DNA of 64,000 bases from Lachancea thermotolerans CBS 6340 (GCF_000142805.1 NC_013081.1:682001-746000), one strand, 5' to 3'; positions 51,137 through 60,926 are shown, numbered from the stretch's first letter. Notes: generated by a model not told the origin, from the letters alone. A program made the numbers and translations.

Positions 51137-53213
51137 ATTTTGACCTTCTGCACCGGGAAAACAAATACGTTCGCAGCTGTGGATGCTTATTAGAAGGGCA
51201 CACTACAAGTAACACGCCTTAATCTACACAACAGGGGGCTATCCTGCCTGCCTTATATAGGGATACTGGCCGTGCGTGAATTTTGGGCCACTTTCCAGCT
51301 AGAAATTTCACCTGCAGCGTGCAAACCCACGCAAACACACGCTTTCCTACTAAGACAGAAACCACTGTTTTTGTTTTTCTTTTGCCTAATCCTCCACCTG
51401 CGTACTTGGCCAGTGCTATCGTTCCGAGCCGACCAATCACCTTGCCGCGCTCATCTTGCGAGAAAAATTTGTCGCTGCAGGGAGCCCTGAGAGATATGGG
51501 CGCTTTGAGGGAAAAAAACGGGCGCGTGCGCGGATGAGGGCGGCCGCTGCCACCCGCGCCAGACGGGAGCCTAGTGTTGGCGAGAGAGAGATGGAGAGGC
51601 CGGAGACAGACCCGTGGCCGAGGATGTTTAGGTATTTCCCGTTACAAACTTCTACGTATGGTTCTGTGCGTTCGCTGGCGGCAGGTGCGCGAGTTTCTGG
51701 GCGGCAGCTGCAGTATGTGCGCGAGTTTCTGCGCGCGCCGGCGCCGGCGGAGCGCCGGTGCGCTGCCTGTGCTGCCACTGCTACCGCTGCTGTTTAGCGC
51801 CCAGCGAGTGGTGCGCGTTTTTGGAGCAGCTTAGGATAGCTGAGGAGCGGGGCGGAAGCACGGCGGAAGCTCTGCGGAAGCTCTGCGGAAGTTGTCGAGA
51901 AGAAGCCGCTCTCCGGGGCTGTCTACGGCTCGCCGTGGGTTAGCATAGTGGAAGTTGCATTGGAAGCCGTAGGAGACACAACGCAGTGGAGGCCGTAGGA
52001 GATGCACGCAGTGGAAGCCGGAGGGAGGGACGGTGGTAAGCAGGGCCTGGGCGCTACTGGCTCTGGTCGATGGTCAATGGGCTGTGACGTCATGGAAGCC
52101 GACGTCGGGTCGGCGCGGGTCCGATGCTGACTACTCATACCGAAATTAAACGGCGCGGACGGGCGCACCTGGCGGTACGGGTCTAGGAACGCCCGTGCTG
52201 CTGCTACTACTACTGTAAGCACGCCCGTTCGCCCGCTTTAGCAGGGCGCGATGACAAAGTGAGGTTGGATGCGGTTGTCGGAACAAAGTCCGGCCTCGGT
52301 CCGCCAGTGCTTAATTAGCTCATTGAAGAGAGGTGACGAAACAGAGGAAAACAAGGAAGGAAAGAAAAAAACAGGGCCGTATTCCTCTCTTTGTACGGGC
52401 GCGTTTCTGGGCTGCCTAATCCGTTCACCTGCCCATCGGCCCGCCCAGCGTGCCGCGGACGTACGGTCTGCTACCACCTGGCGCGCTGCTTATCATATCA
52501 TGTCCTATCATCTCAGGCCATCTCAGGCCGTACCGTACCGTAGCAGGCGGCGGCGTGTTACGCGACATGCGCTGCGCCAGGCACTGCGTGCTTCGTATAC
52601 TGTGCTGGCGCTATGCGGTGTGTGTGCGTGTGTGTGCCGTGTCGTTTCATTCATCTGTAGTTCGTACGCTTGTCGTATGGCCGTATGTAGGCTTTTGTCG
52701 TTTGGGCAGGGACTAGGCACGGCGCGTTAGCGGCTACAATGCAGGGGAAGCTGCCAACGTCTGCTTGGGCCCCTGGCGCAGGCGCCCGGCGCCGGCGCCG
52801 GGCTCGCGCTATGGCGCGAGCTCAGGCCTCGAGCCACTCGGGGTGGCGCAGGCCTTGCTGCGGCTCGAGGCCCGAGGTGCAAGGAAGGAGCAGCGCGCAC
52901 GTGGCGCGGGCCAATTTGCTGGGTTATCTCTGCCGGCGGCGCGTATCTCTCGCTATGTATCTCTCGCTACGTATCTGTCGCCGTGAATCCGTCGCTGCGT
53001 ATCTGTCACTGCACAGATATTGCAAATTCTCGGTTTCTGTCGTCACGGCGCGGCGACGGGGACGCCACGCAGGGCCGCGTCACGTGGTTAAGTTCGGGTA
53101 ACCCCTCGCTGCCCAACCGCCTTGTCGCTCGCTTATCTTTCCGGCACCTTGTAAGCTCTACGCGACTAGTTCCATTCTCGTCCCACCCCACGCTCGCACT
53201 CTCACGGCACTCA
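51137..53213. other. GC-rich 2-kb intergenic region between PMA1 and ADH6/7-like gene
   Basis: This is the longest gene-free stretch in the window, between two divergent genes. Next to PMA1 is a TATATAAG box (minus strand, 51252-51259). From about 51450 the DNA turns very GC-rich and full of short repeats: GCGGAAGCTCT units at 51850-51895, variants of GCAGTGGAAGCCGTAGGAGA at 51948-52025, and CGCTAYGTATCTCTC-like units at 52935-53010. An exact 11-bp inverted repeat GGCCTCGAGCC/GGCTCGAGGCC lies at 52825-52835 and 52862-52872, and alternating GGCGCC blocks occur near 51737 and 52780. Frames of up to 153 codons here are low-complexity Arg/Ala/Cys translations without family features. In S. cerevisiae a long element (BRP1) upstream of PMA1 is needed for its strong expression; this may be the counterpart. 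Confidence 0.6.
52825..52872. repeat. 11-bp perfect inverted repeat
   Basis: Arms GGCCTCGAGCC (52825-52835) and GGCTCGAGGCC (52862-52872) with a 26-nt spacer, about 340 bp before the ADH gene. It could form a hairpin or bind a dimeric factor. Confidence 0.7.
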
Positions 53214-54338
53214 ATGACCTACCCCGAGCAATTTCAAGGCTTTGCCATCAGCGACCCCAAAGACTGGGCCACGCCCAAGCTCACCAGCTTCCAGCCCAAG
53301 AACTTCGGTCCTCGCGACGTGGACATCGAGGTTGAATGCTGCGGCATCTGCGCCTCAGAGCTCTTCGCGCTCAAGAACGACTGGACGCACGAGCCGCTTG
53401 CATGCCTCAGCTCCAAGTACGGTCCCAAGACGCAAGTCGTCGGCCACGAGGTCGTCGGCAAAGTCGTCGCCGTGGGCCCCGAAGTTAGCCTTTGTAAGGT
53501 CGGCGACAGGGTCGGTCTCGGCGCGCAAGCCTCCGCGTGCATGCAGTGCAGCCGCTGCCAGTCCAGCAATGAGCAGTACTGCGCTCAGTCCATCGGCACC
53601 TACTGCAACCCATACCCTGATGGTTATGTGTCGCAGGGTGGCTACGCTTCGCACGTCAGGGCGCACGAGCAGTTCTGCTTCCCTATCCCACCAGAGATCC
53701 CATCAGAGCTCGTCGCTCCCCTGCAGTGCGGCGGCCTGACCGTCTTCTCGCCAATCAAGCGCAACATCCAGGGCAAGAAGAACCCCCGCGTCGCCATCAT
53801 CGGGATTGGCGGCCTTGGCCACATGGCCATCATGATCTCCAAGGCCCTGGGCGCAGAGGTCTCCGCCGTGTCTCGTGGTTACTCCAAGCGTGACGACGCG
53901 CTGAAAATGGGCGCAGACCACTTCATCGCCACCAGCGAGCCAAACTGGAACGCGGGGCTGGACGATACTTTCGACCTGATTCTGAACTGTGCGTCGTCTA
54001 CCTCTTCCCTCGACCTTAACGCGCTGCTCCCTTGCCTGAAGGTCAACTGCAACTTTGTCTCGGTTGGTCTTCCTCACATCGACGAGGACTTTAAGGTTAA
54101 GCCATTCAGTTTCTTCCACAACGGTTGCAATATCGGCTCTTCCAAGCTGGGTTCCAGAGAGGAAGCCATCGAACTCATGCAATTGGCCGTAAAGCACAAC
54201 TTTAGGCCATGGGTTGAGACTATAAAGGTGTCTGAGGCCGGCGTTTCCGAGGGTCTCACTAGACTAGACAAGGGTGATGTCAGATACAGATTCACTTTGA
54301 CCGGCTTTCACGATTTCTTTGGCACCGGCAAACAGTAA
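53214..54338 (+). CDS. ADH6: NADPH-dependent zinc alcohol dehydrogenase, Adh6/Adh7 type
   Basis: A 374-residue medium-chain dehydrogenase of the cinnamyl alcohol dehydrogenase group. The first ATG of the frame is at 53214; the start MTYPEQFQGFAI matches the Adh6 N-terminus. The catalytic zinc ligands are the Cys in CCGICASELF and the His in VVGHEVVGKV; the structural zinc has CMQCSRCQSSNEQYC. The Rossmann motif is GIGGLGHMAIMISKALGAEV, and the C-terminus KGDVRYRFTLTGF matches the family. A small insert (ALKNDWTHEPLACLSSKYGPK) lies before GHE compared with S. cerevisiae Adh6. Such enzymes reduce aldehydes, including fusel, cinnamyl and furan types. Codons are strongly C/G-ending. The symbol marks the family only. 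Confidence 0.9.
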   Translation: MTYPEQFQGFAISDPKDWATPKLTSFQPKNFGPRDVDIEVECCGICASELFALKNDWTHEPLACLSSKYGPKTQVVGHEVVGKVVAVGPEVSLCKVGDRVGLGAQASACMQCSRCQSSNEQYCAQSIGTYCNPYPDGYVSQGGYASHVRAHEQFCFPIPPEIPSELVAPLQCGGLTVFSPIKRNIQGKKNPRVAIIGIGGLGHMAIMISKALGAEVSAVSRGYSKRDDALKMGADHFIATSEPNWNAGLDDTFDLILNCASSTSSLDLNALLPCLKVNCNFVSVGLPHIDEDFKVKPFSFFHNGCNIGSSKLGSREEAIELMQLAVKHNFRPWVETIKVSEAGVSEGLTRLDKGDVRYRFTLTGFHDFFGTGKQ

Positions 54339-54515
54339 ATAAGACTCTTGTTGTACCTGATATATTCGAGGAAGAAAAACTAACACCTCTACTTCCTGCA
54401 CGTCGCAAGGCTATCATAGCCGGTCCATTGCGGCCCTGCAGTAGAGCTGGGCTTGGGCCAGGCCAACAGACGAAGACTCAGTAGTTGACAGCTTGAAAAA
54501 AGTTGCCAAAAAATA

Positions 54516-54599
54516 TGGACGAGACCGGAGTCGAACCGATGACCTCTTCCTATCACGTAGAATGCAAGGGAAGCGCGCTACCAACTGCGCTACACGCCC
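54516..54599 (-). tRNA. tRNA-Ala (UGC) with probable 11-nt intron
   Basis: The minus strand from 54599 reads as an 84-nt tRNA. The acceptor GGGCGTG pairs with CTCGTCC and shows the G3:U70 pair that specifies alanine; the discriminator is A. The D-arm is AGCGCAGTTGGTAGCGC, the T-arm has GGTTCGACTCC. The anticodon stem CTTCC/GGAAG encloses 18 nt instead of 7: CT-TGC-A, then TTCTACGTGAT, then A. The extra 11 nt follow position 37, the standard site of nuclear tRNA introns (intron 54552-54562). The remainder agrees well with the intron-less S. cerevisiae tRNA-Ala(UGC) as I recall it. Confidence 0.88.
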
Positions 54600-55127
54600 A
54601 ATTGTGTATGAAGTGATTGTTTGTACATAGTATTAATACTGTACATCTAAAGTATTTCGTCGTGGGAGAAGGATTTCAGTTTTGACCAAGACGATGCGAC
54701 AGTATGAAGCGAATAATACGAATTCCCAAGAAAGTTCTTTCAAAACTTTAAACACACTCAGAATCAGATAGCACCAAACCGAGATTACTAACTTAGCTCT
54801 CGCACCTTCCAAATGCTTTCGGGCAACTGTCCAACTCTGGCAAGTCTTTGTTATGTCCTGCTACATAAACTTTTTACGGAACGGCACCATCAATAGGAAG
54901 AAAGAGGCAGCGCCTGAATCAATATGATATACTGCGCACATTCCTGTTGTTATGCATTATCACATCTCTTTGCTTTGAACGCTCTTGGCGCTTGCCAAAT
55001 GCATGTTTGAGCTTATTGTTGAGAGAAGGACCAGGTGGAATGAGTCACGTGCATATCTGCCTTGAGAGTTCCCTGAGTGGCTCTCCTAAATCCATCGCTA
55101 CGACTGAGGAAAAATAAAAGGAAATAA

Positions 55128-55209
55128 CGACAACTGCAGGATTCGAACCTGCGCGGGCAGAGCCCAAAAGATTTCTAATCTTACGCCTTAACCACTCGGC
55201 CAAATTGCC
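55128..55209 (-). tRNA. tRNA-Ser (AGA)
   Basis: An 82-nt class II tRNA on the minus strand. Acceptor GGCAATT pairs with AGTTGTC (one wobble), discriminator G. The D-arm is GGCCGAGTGGTTAAGGC, the anticodon stem AAGAT/ATCTT encloses TAGAA with anticodon AGA, and a long variable arm (TGGGCTCTGCCCGC) precedes the T-arm GCAGGTTCGAATCCTGC. It matches yeast tRNA-Ser(AGA) closely. No intron. Confidence 0.96.
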
Positions 55210-55679
55210 TTATTTCGAAGTAACCTTCTGTGCTGTACATATATGTATACTTTTGATAGCCTTTTATCACTGGCGATAGGAATTTCTTCTTTGACTGTCA
55301 CTCACATCTCGTGCCCAGACTGGCTGCTTGTACTTGAGTTGTCATTTCAAATTAAACGTCCTGAATTAGCCTGACTTAGAATACTCTCTTTCTATCATCA
55401 GGTTGTTGGTCTGCTTCTCCCAGGTCGCAGGAACATGGAAAGAGCTAGTGAGGGTCAGAAATGATACGCAGAGATGAGCTCGAACAAACAGTTGACAGTG
55501 CTGGGATAGTTAAGACTAATGTCTCGGTCTAACGGTTAGAAAACTTTATTTAATTTCTTGTTTTTGTCGTTGTTATCTGTATTAAACAAGTCACCTGCGC
55601 ATGTTGCAGAGTTAGGCTGGCAAAGAGTCCGAAATGATACATATTATGTAAACAAAATGCTAATGAAGACCTCCAGCCT

Positions 55680-56540
55680 CTACCCAAAACCGGCCCATTC
55701 AACTGAGAAGAAAGAAACCCTCCCAGACTCAGCATCGGTAGAATCGTAGTCGTCTTTGACTCCGCCCACAACCCAAAGCTTTTTGACACCAGTTCCAAGC
55801 CGGCCACCGCTCACCACTTGCAGAAGGTCCAATGGATCTCTGCGGTAGTCCATCGCTGGCTGCACAGTCATGTGAGAATGGTACCGAAGCGGATCGCCGG
55901 GATACGCGATAAAGCGACCTCCGAAGCGACTCCCCGGCGACAAAAAGTAGCCCTGCTCCCGAAGCGCTTTGTACACGTGAAAGTCGCCTTTGCATTTGCA
56001 TCCCGTTCGGAGTTGCTGCGCCAACCTGGCTTGGATTTCTGGCTTGTCAAACTCGCGCTGCCGCTGCGAAATAAGGGCCGAAGAGTCACATGTCTCTATG
56101 AAGAGAGACGACTCCAGCAGACGCGAGTAATCCGTTTCCGTCCCCGAAGAATTCTCGGCCTTTACACCTAAACGCCGTAACTTTTCAAGATGCTGCTGTC
56201 GCTTAAACTCGCGCTGTGCCTCGAAAGAGCGCTCTAGCTCATTGCGCGCCTCTTTCATATCCTCAGCCTTGACAGCCTCTGCCGCTGTATGCACCACCCC
56301 TCCGCCATGCACTAGATAGCCCAACTGCTTCTCTACCAGCCACAGCGCCTCCTCGGCCATCAGCCGTAGTGGTACGCTCAGAAATGCATTTTGCTGCGTG
56401 GCTGACGGCAGCGTTCCGGTCAAGATACCCGCTACTCCAATGCTCCTCAATTTCTCTATGCTTGCGATGTCGAAGACTAAGGGCGTCCCAGCCTCTCCGT
56501 CTCTTTGAAGAAGCACAATAGCCACCTTAGAACCCACCAT
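55680..56540 (-). CDS. SEN34: tRNA splicing endonuclease catalytic subunit Sen34
   Basis: A 286-residue subunit of the SEN complex, which cuts the 3' splice site of intron-containing pre-tRNAs on the mitochondrial surface. The N-terminal domain (VFDIASIEKLRSIGVAG, LPLRLMAEEALWLVEKQ) is followed by a charged coiled coil near 95-130. The C-terminal endonuclease fold is FHVYKALREQGYFLSPGSRFGG, then FIAYPGDPLRYHSH with the catalytic Tyr and His, and GVKKLWVVGG with the catalytic Lys. Length is close to the S. cerevisiae protein (YAR008W). SEN34 and RFA1 are adjacent on S. cerevisiae chromosome I; here PMC1, COG7 and RPN14 lie between them. Confidence 0.93.
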   Translation of the reverse strand: MVGSKVAIVLLQRDGEAGTPLVFDIASIEKLRSIGVAGILTGTLPSATQQNAFLSVPLRLMAEEALWLVEKQLGYLVHGGGVVHTAAEAVKAEDMKEARNELERSFEAQREFKRQQHLEKLRRLGVKAENSSGTETDYSRLLESSLFIETCDSSALISQRQREFDKPEIQARLAQQLRTGCKCKGDFHVYKALREQGYFLSPGSRFGGRFIAYPGDPLRYHSHMTVQPAMDYRRDPLDLLQVVSGGRLGTGVKKLWVVGGVKDDYDSTDAESGRVSFFSVEWAGFG

Positions 56541-57062
56541 ACCGCTGGCTAAGTCTCTTTAGAAATTGGCTTAGGCAAGTCATCGCACCGAAATTTACTG
56601 GCTGGCCACCTGCAGTGTTCTGGCGTATTTATCATACCGAACGATGAATTTTTCTGCCAAAATGATCCGCTTAATTATCTCTACATTATCATTGTCTCCG
56701 TCATTGCATCGTGGCTTAGCTATCAACGGAAAGTTTATCACAACAGCCCTAGAATCTCAAGCCGGTATTCCGCTGTGACTAGTACAACGGATACCTGCCG
56801 CTTAGGAAAGAGGCAAAGCTGGTAGGCAGAAGCGTGCTTGTATTACACCATTAGCTACAGAAAAGGGTATAGCAAAAAGTCGAGGCGCAATACAGAAGCT
56901 GAATCAAAGAACGCCACTCCCGTGCCGAGCATCCATTGGCAACAAATATTACTGAACCCTTGTATAAAAAGGACCCCATTGGAAGAGAATTTCCCGCGGA
57001 CACAGAAAAAGACACTTTAGGGAGGGCTTGATTATCAGAGTCCATCTATTCCGCACTGAAAC
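56541..57062. promoter_or_regulatory. SEN34-PMC1 divergent promoter region
   Basis: A 522-bp non-coding region between divergent starts. It includes a TATAAAAAG box at 56963-56971, about 100 bp before the PMC1 ATG. I found no certain Crz1 element (GAGGCTG-type), though PMC1 is a calcineurin/Crz1 target in S. cerevisiae. Confidence 0.45.
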
Positions 57063-60000
57063 ATGGGCGAACAAAGCCCCTCTAGCAAAGTTGATGATGC
57101 TAGCGAGCACGCAGATAGTATCAAATTTCGAAGCTCCGAGTTCAAACTAAAGCCAGACCAGCTGGCCGAGCTTCATGACCCCAAGTCGATGGCAGCGTTC
57201 GTGAACCTGTTTGATGAAGATCCCAACAACTTGTACACGTTCCTAGGGACTGACAAAGGCTCCGGTCTCAATATTGCAGACGAAGATGTCACGGAAACTG
57301 AGCGCTACAAAATATACGGTGACAACCGGATCCCGCAGCGGAAACCAAAGTCGTTTCTAGAGCTAGCATGGGAGGCGTTCCAAGACCGTATCATGATCCT
57401 TTTAACAGTAGCAGCTGTGATATCTTTTGCTTTAGGGCTGTATGAAACGCTGGGACAACCGCCTGAGTACGACTCGGAGGGTAAAGAGATCACCAAAGTT
57501 GACTGGGTTGAAGGAGTCGCGATCATGATCGCTGTACTCGTAGTTATCTTGGTTGGATCTGCGAATGACTACCAAAAAGAACTCCAATTTTCTAAGCTGA
57601 ACAACAAGAAAAACGACCGTGAAATTATTGTACTGCGGAATGGTGATGAGCATCTGATTTCCATCCATGATATTCTCGTCGGCGATATTATAGTACTACA
57701 AACAGGTGACGTTGTGCCAGCTGACTGTGTTCTAGTAAAGGGATCATGTGAATGTGATGAATCGGCCCTTACGGGTGAGTCCCAAACCATCAAAAAAGCC
57801 TCTATTGACGTTGCGTGCTCAAAGTACAAGCATTTGAGCGCTAACGACGCTGCAATAGACATTGGTGTTCGTGCAGCGGAGAAAGTTCCCGATCCCATGC
57901 TGATATCTGGGTCTAAGCTGCTTTCAGGCCTTGGTCGCGCTGTGGTGACCTCTGTGGGGGTAAATTCCGTTCACGGTAGGACATTAATGTCGTTGAAAGT
58001 CGAAAACGAAACAACTCCCTTGCAAGAGAGGCTTGATAGCTTAGCCAACAGTATTTCTGTTTATGGCTCGGTCGCCGCATTGATTTTGTTTATTGTCTTG
58101 TTTATTCGGTTTCTGGTTAACCTAAAAAAGGGAGGGCACCTAAGTGGCTTGTCGCCTGCCCAAAAAGGCTCTAGATTCATGAATATTTTCATTGTTGCTA
58201 TTACAATTATTGTGGTGGCTGTTCCCGAAGGACTACCACTCGCTGTGACCTTGGCGCTGGCTTTTGCAACCACGAGGATGGCCAAAGATGGCAATCTAGT
58301 GAGGGTATTGAGAGCGTGCGAGACAATGGGATCTGGTACCGCTGTATGTTCTGACAAAACTGGCACTTTGACAGAAAACCGCATGACTGTGGTTAAGGGT
58401 TTTCTCGGGACAACGCATTTTGATGAAACTGAGGAAACGTCGGAAGTGGTTGAACCTGAAGATCACATAATATCGAAAGACTGCCCTCAGGCCACAAAGA
58501 AGGATCTTTTGGTTAACATAACATTGAACTCTACCGCGTTTGAAAACAAGGATGATGATGAAGGCATGGAATCTAATGAAAACCCCTTCCATAAGCCGAG
58601 GAAAACACTTTTTCCTTGGAGTCGCAACAATAGAAAGGAAAGGCACACCACTGCTAATGAACTGATCGAGAACGCTCCGGACCAGGACAGAGAGCCTTTC
58701 ATAGGTTCAAAGACTGAAACTGCTCTTCTTTCTTTTGCCCGGAAGCACTTGGATATGCAGGATCTACAGAACTATCGGGAACACCCAGAAAATCTGGATG
58801 TTGCAGAAGTAGTCCAGGTTATTCCTTTCGAGAGTGTCAGAAAGTGGGGAGGCGTTGTTCTCAAGTACAATGACGGCACATACAGATTTTTCATCAAGGG
58901 CGCGGCAGAGTTGATATTGAAAAGATGCAAGCAGAAGAGGACCTCAGATGGGAAGTCAGGCTCAATTTCGGAGGAAGACTTTGAAAGCGCCAGTCGAACA
59001 ATCACTGGACTGGCTGCAGATGCGTTGAGAGCAATTTCCTTGGCGCATAGGGACTTCTTGAATTGTCAAAGCTGGCCACCGGAGGAACTGCAAGATCCAG
59101 CGGACCCAAGCTTAGCCTTACCAGACCGTCTCTTTGGGGATGAGGTCTCATTTTTGGGCTCACACACCGATCCTAGTGGAGTGCCAAAAGAGGGTTTGGT
59201 ACTGGACGCAATTGTGGGTATTCAGGACCCCCTCCGGAAAGGCGTGAGGGTTGCTGTGGAACAATGTCAAAAAGCTGGTGTCACAGTTAGAATGGTCACC
59301 GGTGATAACATCTTGACAGCTACGGCAATTGCCAGGAATTGCAGTATCTTGCAAGGAGGATTCGCTGACGATCCTGACAGCTCAATGGAAGGCCCCAAAT
59401 TCCGGAAATTGGCCACTAAGGAGCGTCGGCGTATAGTCCCTAAGCTCAGGGTTCTTGCTAGGTCGTCACCGGAAGACAAGAGAATACTGGTTGAGACTTT
59501 AAAGGAAATGGGTGATGTCGTGGCTGTTACAGGCGACGGCACAAATGATGCTCCTGCTCTAAAGCTTGCCGACGTCGGTTTCTCTATGGGTATTTCTGGT
59601 ACAGAAGTTGCAAGAGAAGCTTCTGATATTATCTTGATGACCGACGATTTCTCTGCGATCGTAAATGCTATCAAATGGGGTAGGTGTGTCTCAACCTCAA
59701 TCAAAAAATTTATTCAATTTCAATTGACTGTCAACATCACTGCTGTTGTTCTTACGTTTGTTTCTGCTGTCGCATCTGCTGAGGAGACCTCTGTTTTAAC
59801 AGCGGTTCAGTTGCTTTGGGTGAATTTGATCATGGACACATTGGCTGCTTTGGCTCTTGCTACGGACAAGCCTGACGAGAACATTTTGGACAGAAAACCT
59901 AGAGGCAGAGAAGCACCTTTGATAACCGTTTCTACCTGGAAAATGATTTTGGGGCAATCAACCCTTCAGCTTATTGTAACATTTGTTCTACACTTTGCGG

Positions 60001-60779
60001 GGAAACAGATTTTTTTCCCTCACAAAGCGCACATAACTGGGCATGAACAACAACAGCTTAACGCTATGACATTCAACACGTTTGTATGGCTGCAGTTCTT
60101 CAAGCTCATCGTAACACGGAAGCTAGACGAGGCGGATGGCATTTCAAACGTCAGAGATAGAATTACGGCGTCTAACTTAAACTTCTTCCAGGACCTTTTC
60201 AGAAACTACTACTTTTTGGTAATCATCCTTTTAATCGGAGGTTTCCAAGTTTTGATTATGTTTGTCGGAGGTGCTGCGTTTTCAATTGCTAAACAGACAG
60301 GCGCCATGTGGGCAACCGCGATAATTTGTGGCATGCTGTCTCTCCCAGTAGGTGTTATAATCAGGATTATACCAGACGAGTGGGTTCTCAAGGTATTCCC
60401 CTCGCGGTTCGTGAAAATGATTCTTTATGTCCTAGGGTTCAAATTTTTGAGAAAGTCAGGAAATAAAAACGAAGAAGAAGAGTCCTTACTAGACAGTAAT
60501 AGCGATGCTAAATTAGTCGGTTCAACAGCTTTCGAGAGAGCTAAGACAGAAATGCTGGCGTTTAAAGATCATGTGGGGCTTGATAACAACCACTTGAATC
60601 CTTTTCAAGCCTACAAAAAGTGGAGACATTCTTCTTCTTCATCAGCAGGGTCTGATAGTGAGGAAAGCCACTACTATATAGCTTCTGCTACAATGGTACC
60701 GACGTTGGTTGGTGGCGCTGTCGGTGGCTTCTCCCATATCACTATGAAGGATGGGCCGTCCGACAAGAAGGCCAGTTGA
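57063..60779 (+). CDS. PMC1: Vacuolar Ca2+-ATPase Pmc1
   Basis: A 1238-residue P2B-type calcium pump that loads Ca2+ into the vacuole. Motifs in order are TGES in the actuator (ALTGESQTIKKAS), PEGLPLAVTLALAFATTRM in transmembrane helix 4, the phosphorylation site [18 protein letters not shown] in the nucleotide domain, VTGDN and the hinge VTGDGTNDAPALKLADVGFSMG. About ten membrane helices are visible. The N-terminal 110 residues are cytosolic. The C-terminal tail is acidic and Ser-rich (NEEEESLLDSNSD, SSSSSAGSDSEESHYY), and is the most variable part, which makes it longer than S. cerevisiae Pmc1. Order PMC1-COG7-RPN14 is the same as YGL006W-YGL005C-YGL004C. Confidence 0.96.
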   Translation: MGEQSPSSKVDDASEHADSIKFRSSEFKLKPDQLAELHDPKSMAAFVNLFDEDPNNLYTFLGTDKGSGLNIADEDVTETERYKIYGDNRIPQRKPKSFLELAWEAFQDRIMILLTVAAVISFALGLYETLGQPPEYDSEGKEITKVDWVEGVAIMIAVLVVILVGSANDYQKELQFSKLNNKKNDREIIVLRNGDEHLISIHDILVGDIIVLQTGDVVPADCVLVKGSCECDESALTGESQTIKKASIDVACSKYKHLSANDAAIDIGVRAAEKVPDPMLISGSKLLSGLGRAVVTSVGVNSVHGRTLMSLKVENETTPLQERLDSLANSISVYGSVAALILFIVLFIRFLVNLKKGGHLSGLSPAQKGSRFMNIFIVAITIIVVAVPEGLPLAVTLALAFATTRMAKDGNLVRVLRACETMGSGTAVCSDKTGTLTENRMTVVKGFLGTTHFDETEETSEVVEPEDHIISKDCPQATKKDLLVNITLNSTAFENKDDDEGMESNENPFHKPRKTLFPWSRNNRKERHTTANELIENAPDQDREPFIGSKTETALLSFARKHLDMQDLQNYREHPENLDVAEVVQVIPFESVRKWGGVVLKYNDGTYRFFIKGAAELILKRCKQKRTSDGKSGSISEEDFESASRTITGLAADALRAISLAHRDFLNCQSWPPEELQDPADPSLALPDRLFGDEVSFLGSHTDPSGVPKEGLVLDAIVGIQDPLRKGVRVAVEQCQKAGVTVRMVTGDNILTATAIARNCSILQGGFADDPDSSMEGPKFRKLATKERRRIVPKLRVLARSSPEDKRILVETLKEMGDVVAVTGDGTNDAPALKLADVGFSMGISGTEVAREASDIILMTDDFSAIVNAIKWGRCVSTSIKKFIQFQLTVNITAVVLTFVSAVASAEETSVLTAVQLLWVNLIMDTLAALALATDKPDENILDRKPRGREAPLITVSTWKMILGQSTLQLIVTFVLHFAGKQIFFPHKAHITGHEQQQLNAMTFNTFVWLQFFKLIVTRKLDEADGISNVRDRITASNLNFFQDLFRNYYFLVIILLIGGFQVLIMFVGGAAFSIAKQTGAMWATAIICGMLSLPVGVIIRIIPDEWVLKVFPSRFVKMILYVLGFKFLRKSGNKNEEEESLLDSNSDAKLVGSTAFERAKTEMLAFKDHVGLDNNHLNPFQAYKKWRHSSSSSAGSDSEESHYYIASATMVPTLVGGAVGGFSHITMKDGPSDKKAS

Positions 60780-60926
60780 AACGTGAACTTTGTTTTTGGG
60801 AATTGGCGCATATCAACTTATTTTGCATAAAAATTAAGTAATAAAGCTTTCATTATTTTGAATCCAAGGCGAAGCTGAGCTGAGCAGCATAGTATTTACA
60901 GTTTACACATGACGGTTGTAAAAATA

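Larger units (their letters stand above)
54339..55679. other. Intergenic region with two tRNA genes
   Basis: Between the ADH gene and SEN34 lie 1.3 kb whose only recognisable genes are the two tRNAs on the minus strand. I looked for LTR remnants, which often sit near yeast tRNA genes, and recognised none. A CACGTG box occurs at 55044-55049. Confidence 0.5.

Noticed and set aside
51456-52730. Several frames of 80-153 codons in the GC-rich stretch
   Set aside because: High GC lowers stop frequency; products are Arg/Ala/Cys-rich, overlap on both strands and show no domain.
55040-55140. CDEI-like TCACGTG as part of a centromere
   Set aside because: No AT-rich CDEII of suitable length and no CDEIII (TGTTT...TTCCGAA) follows.
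54339-55560. Possible solo LTRs beside the tRNA genes
   Set aside because: No terminal TG...CA repeat with target-site duplication could be recognised by eye.
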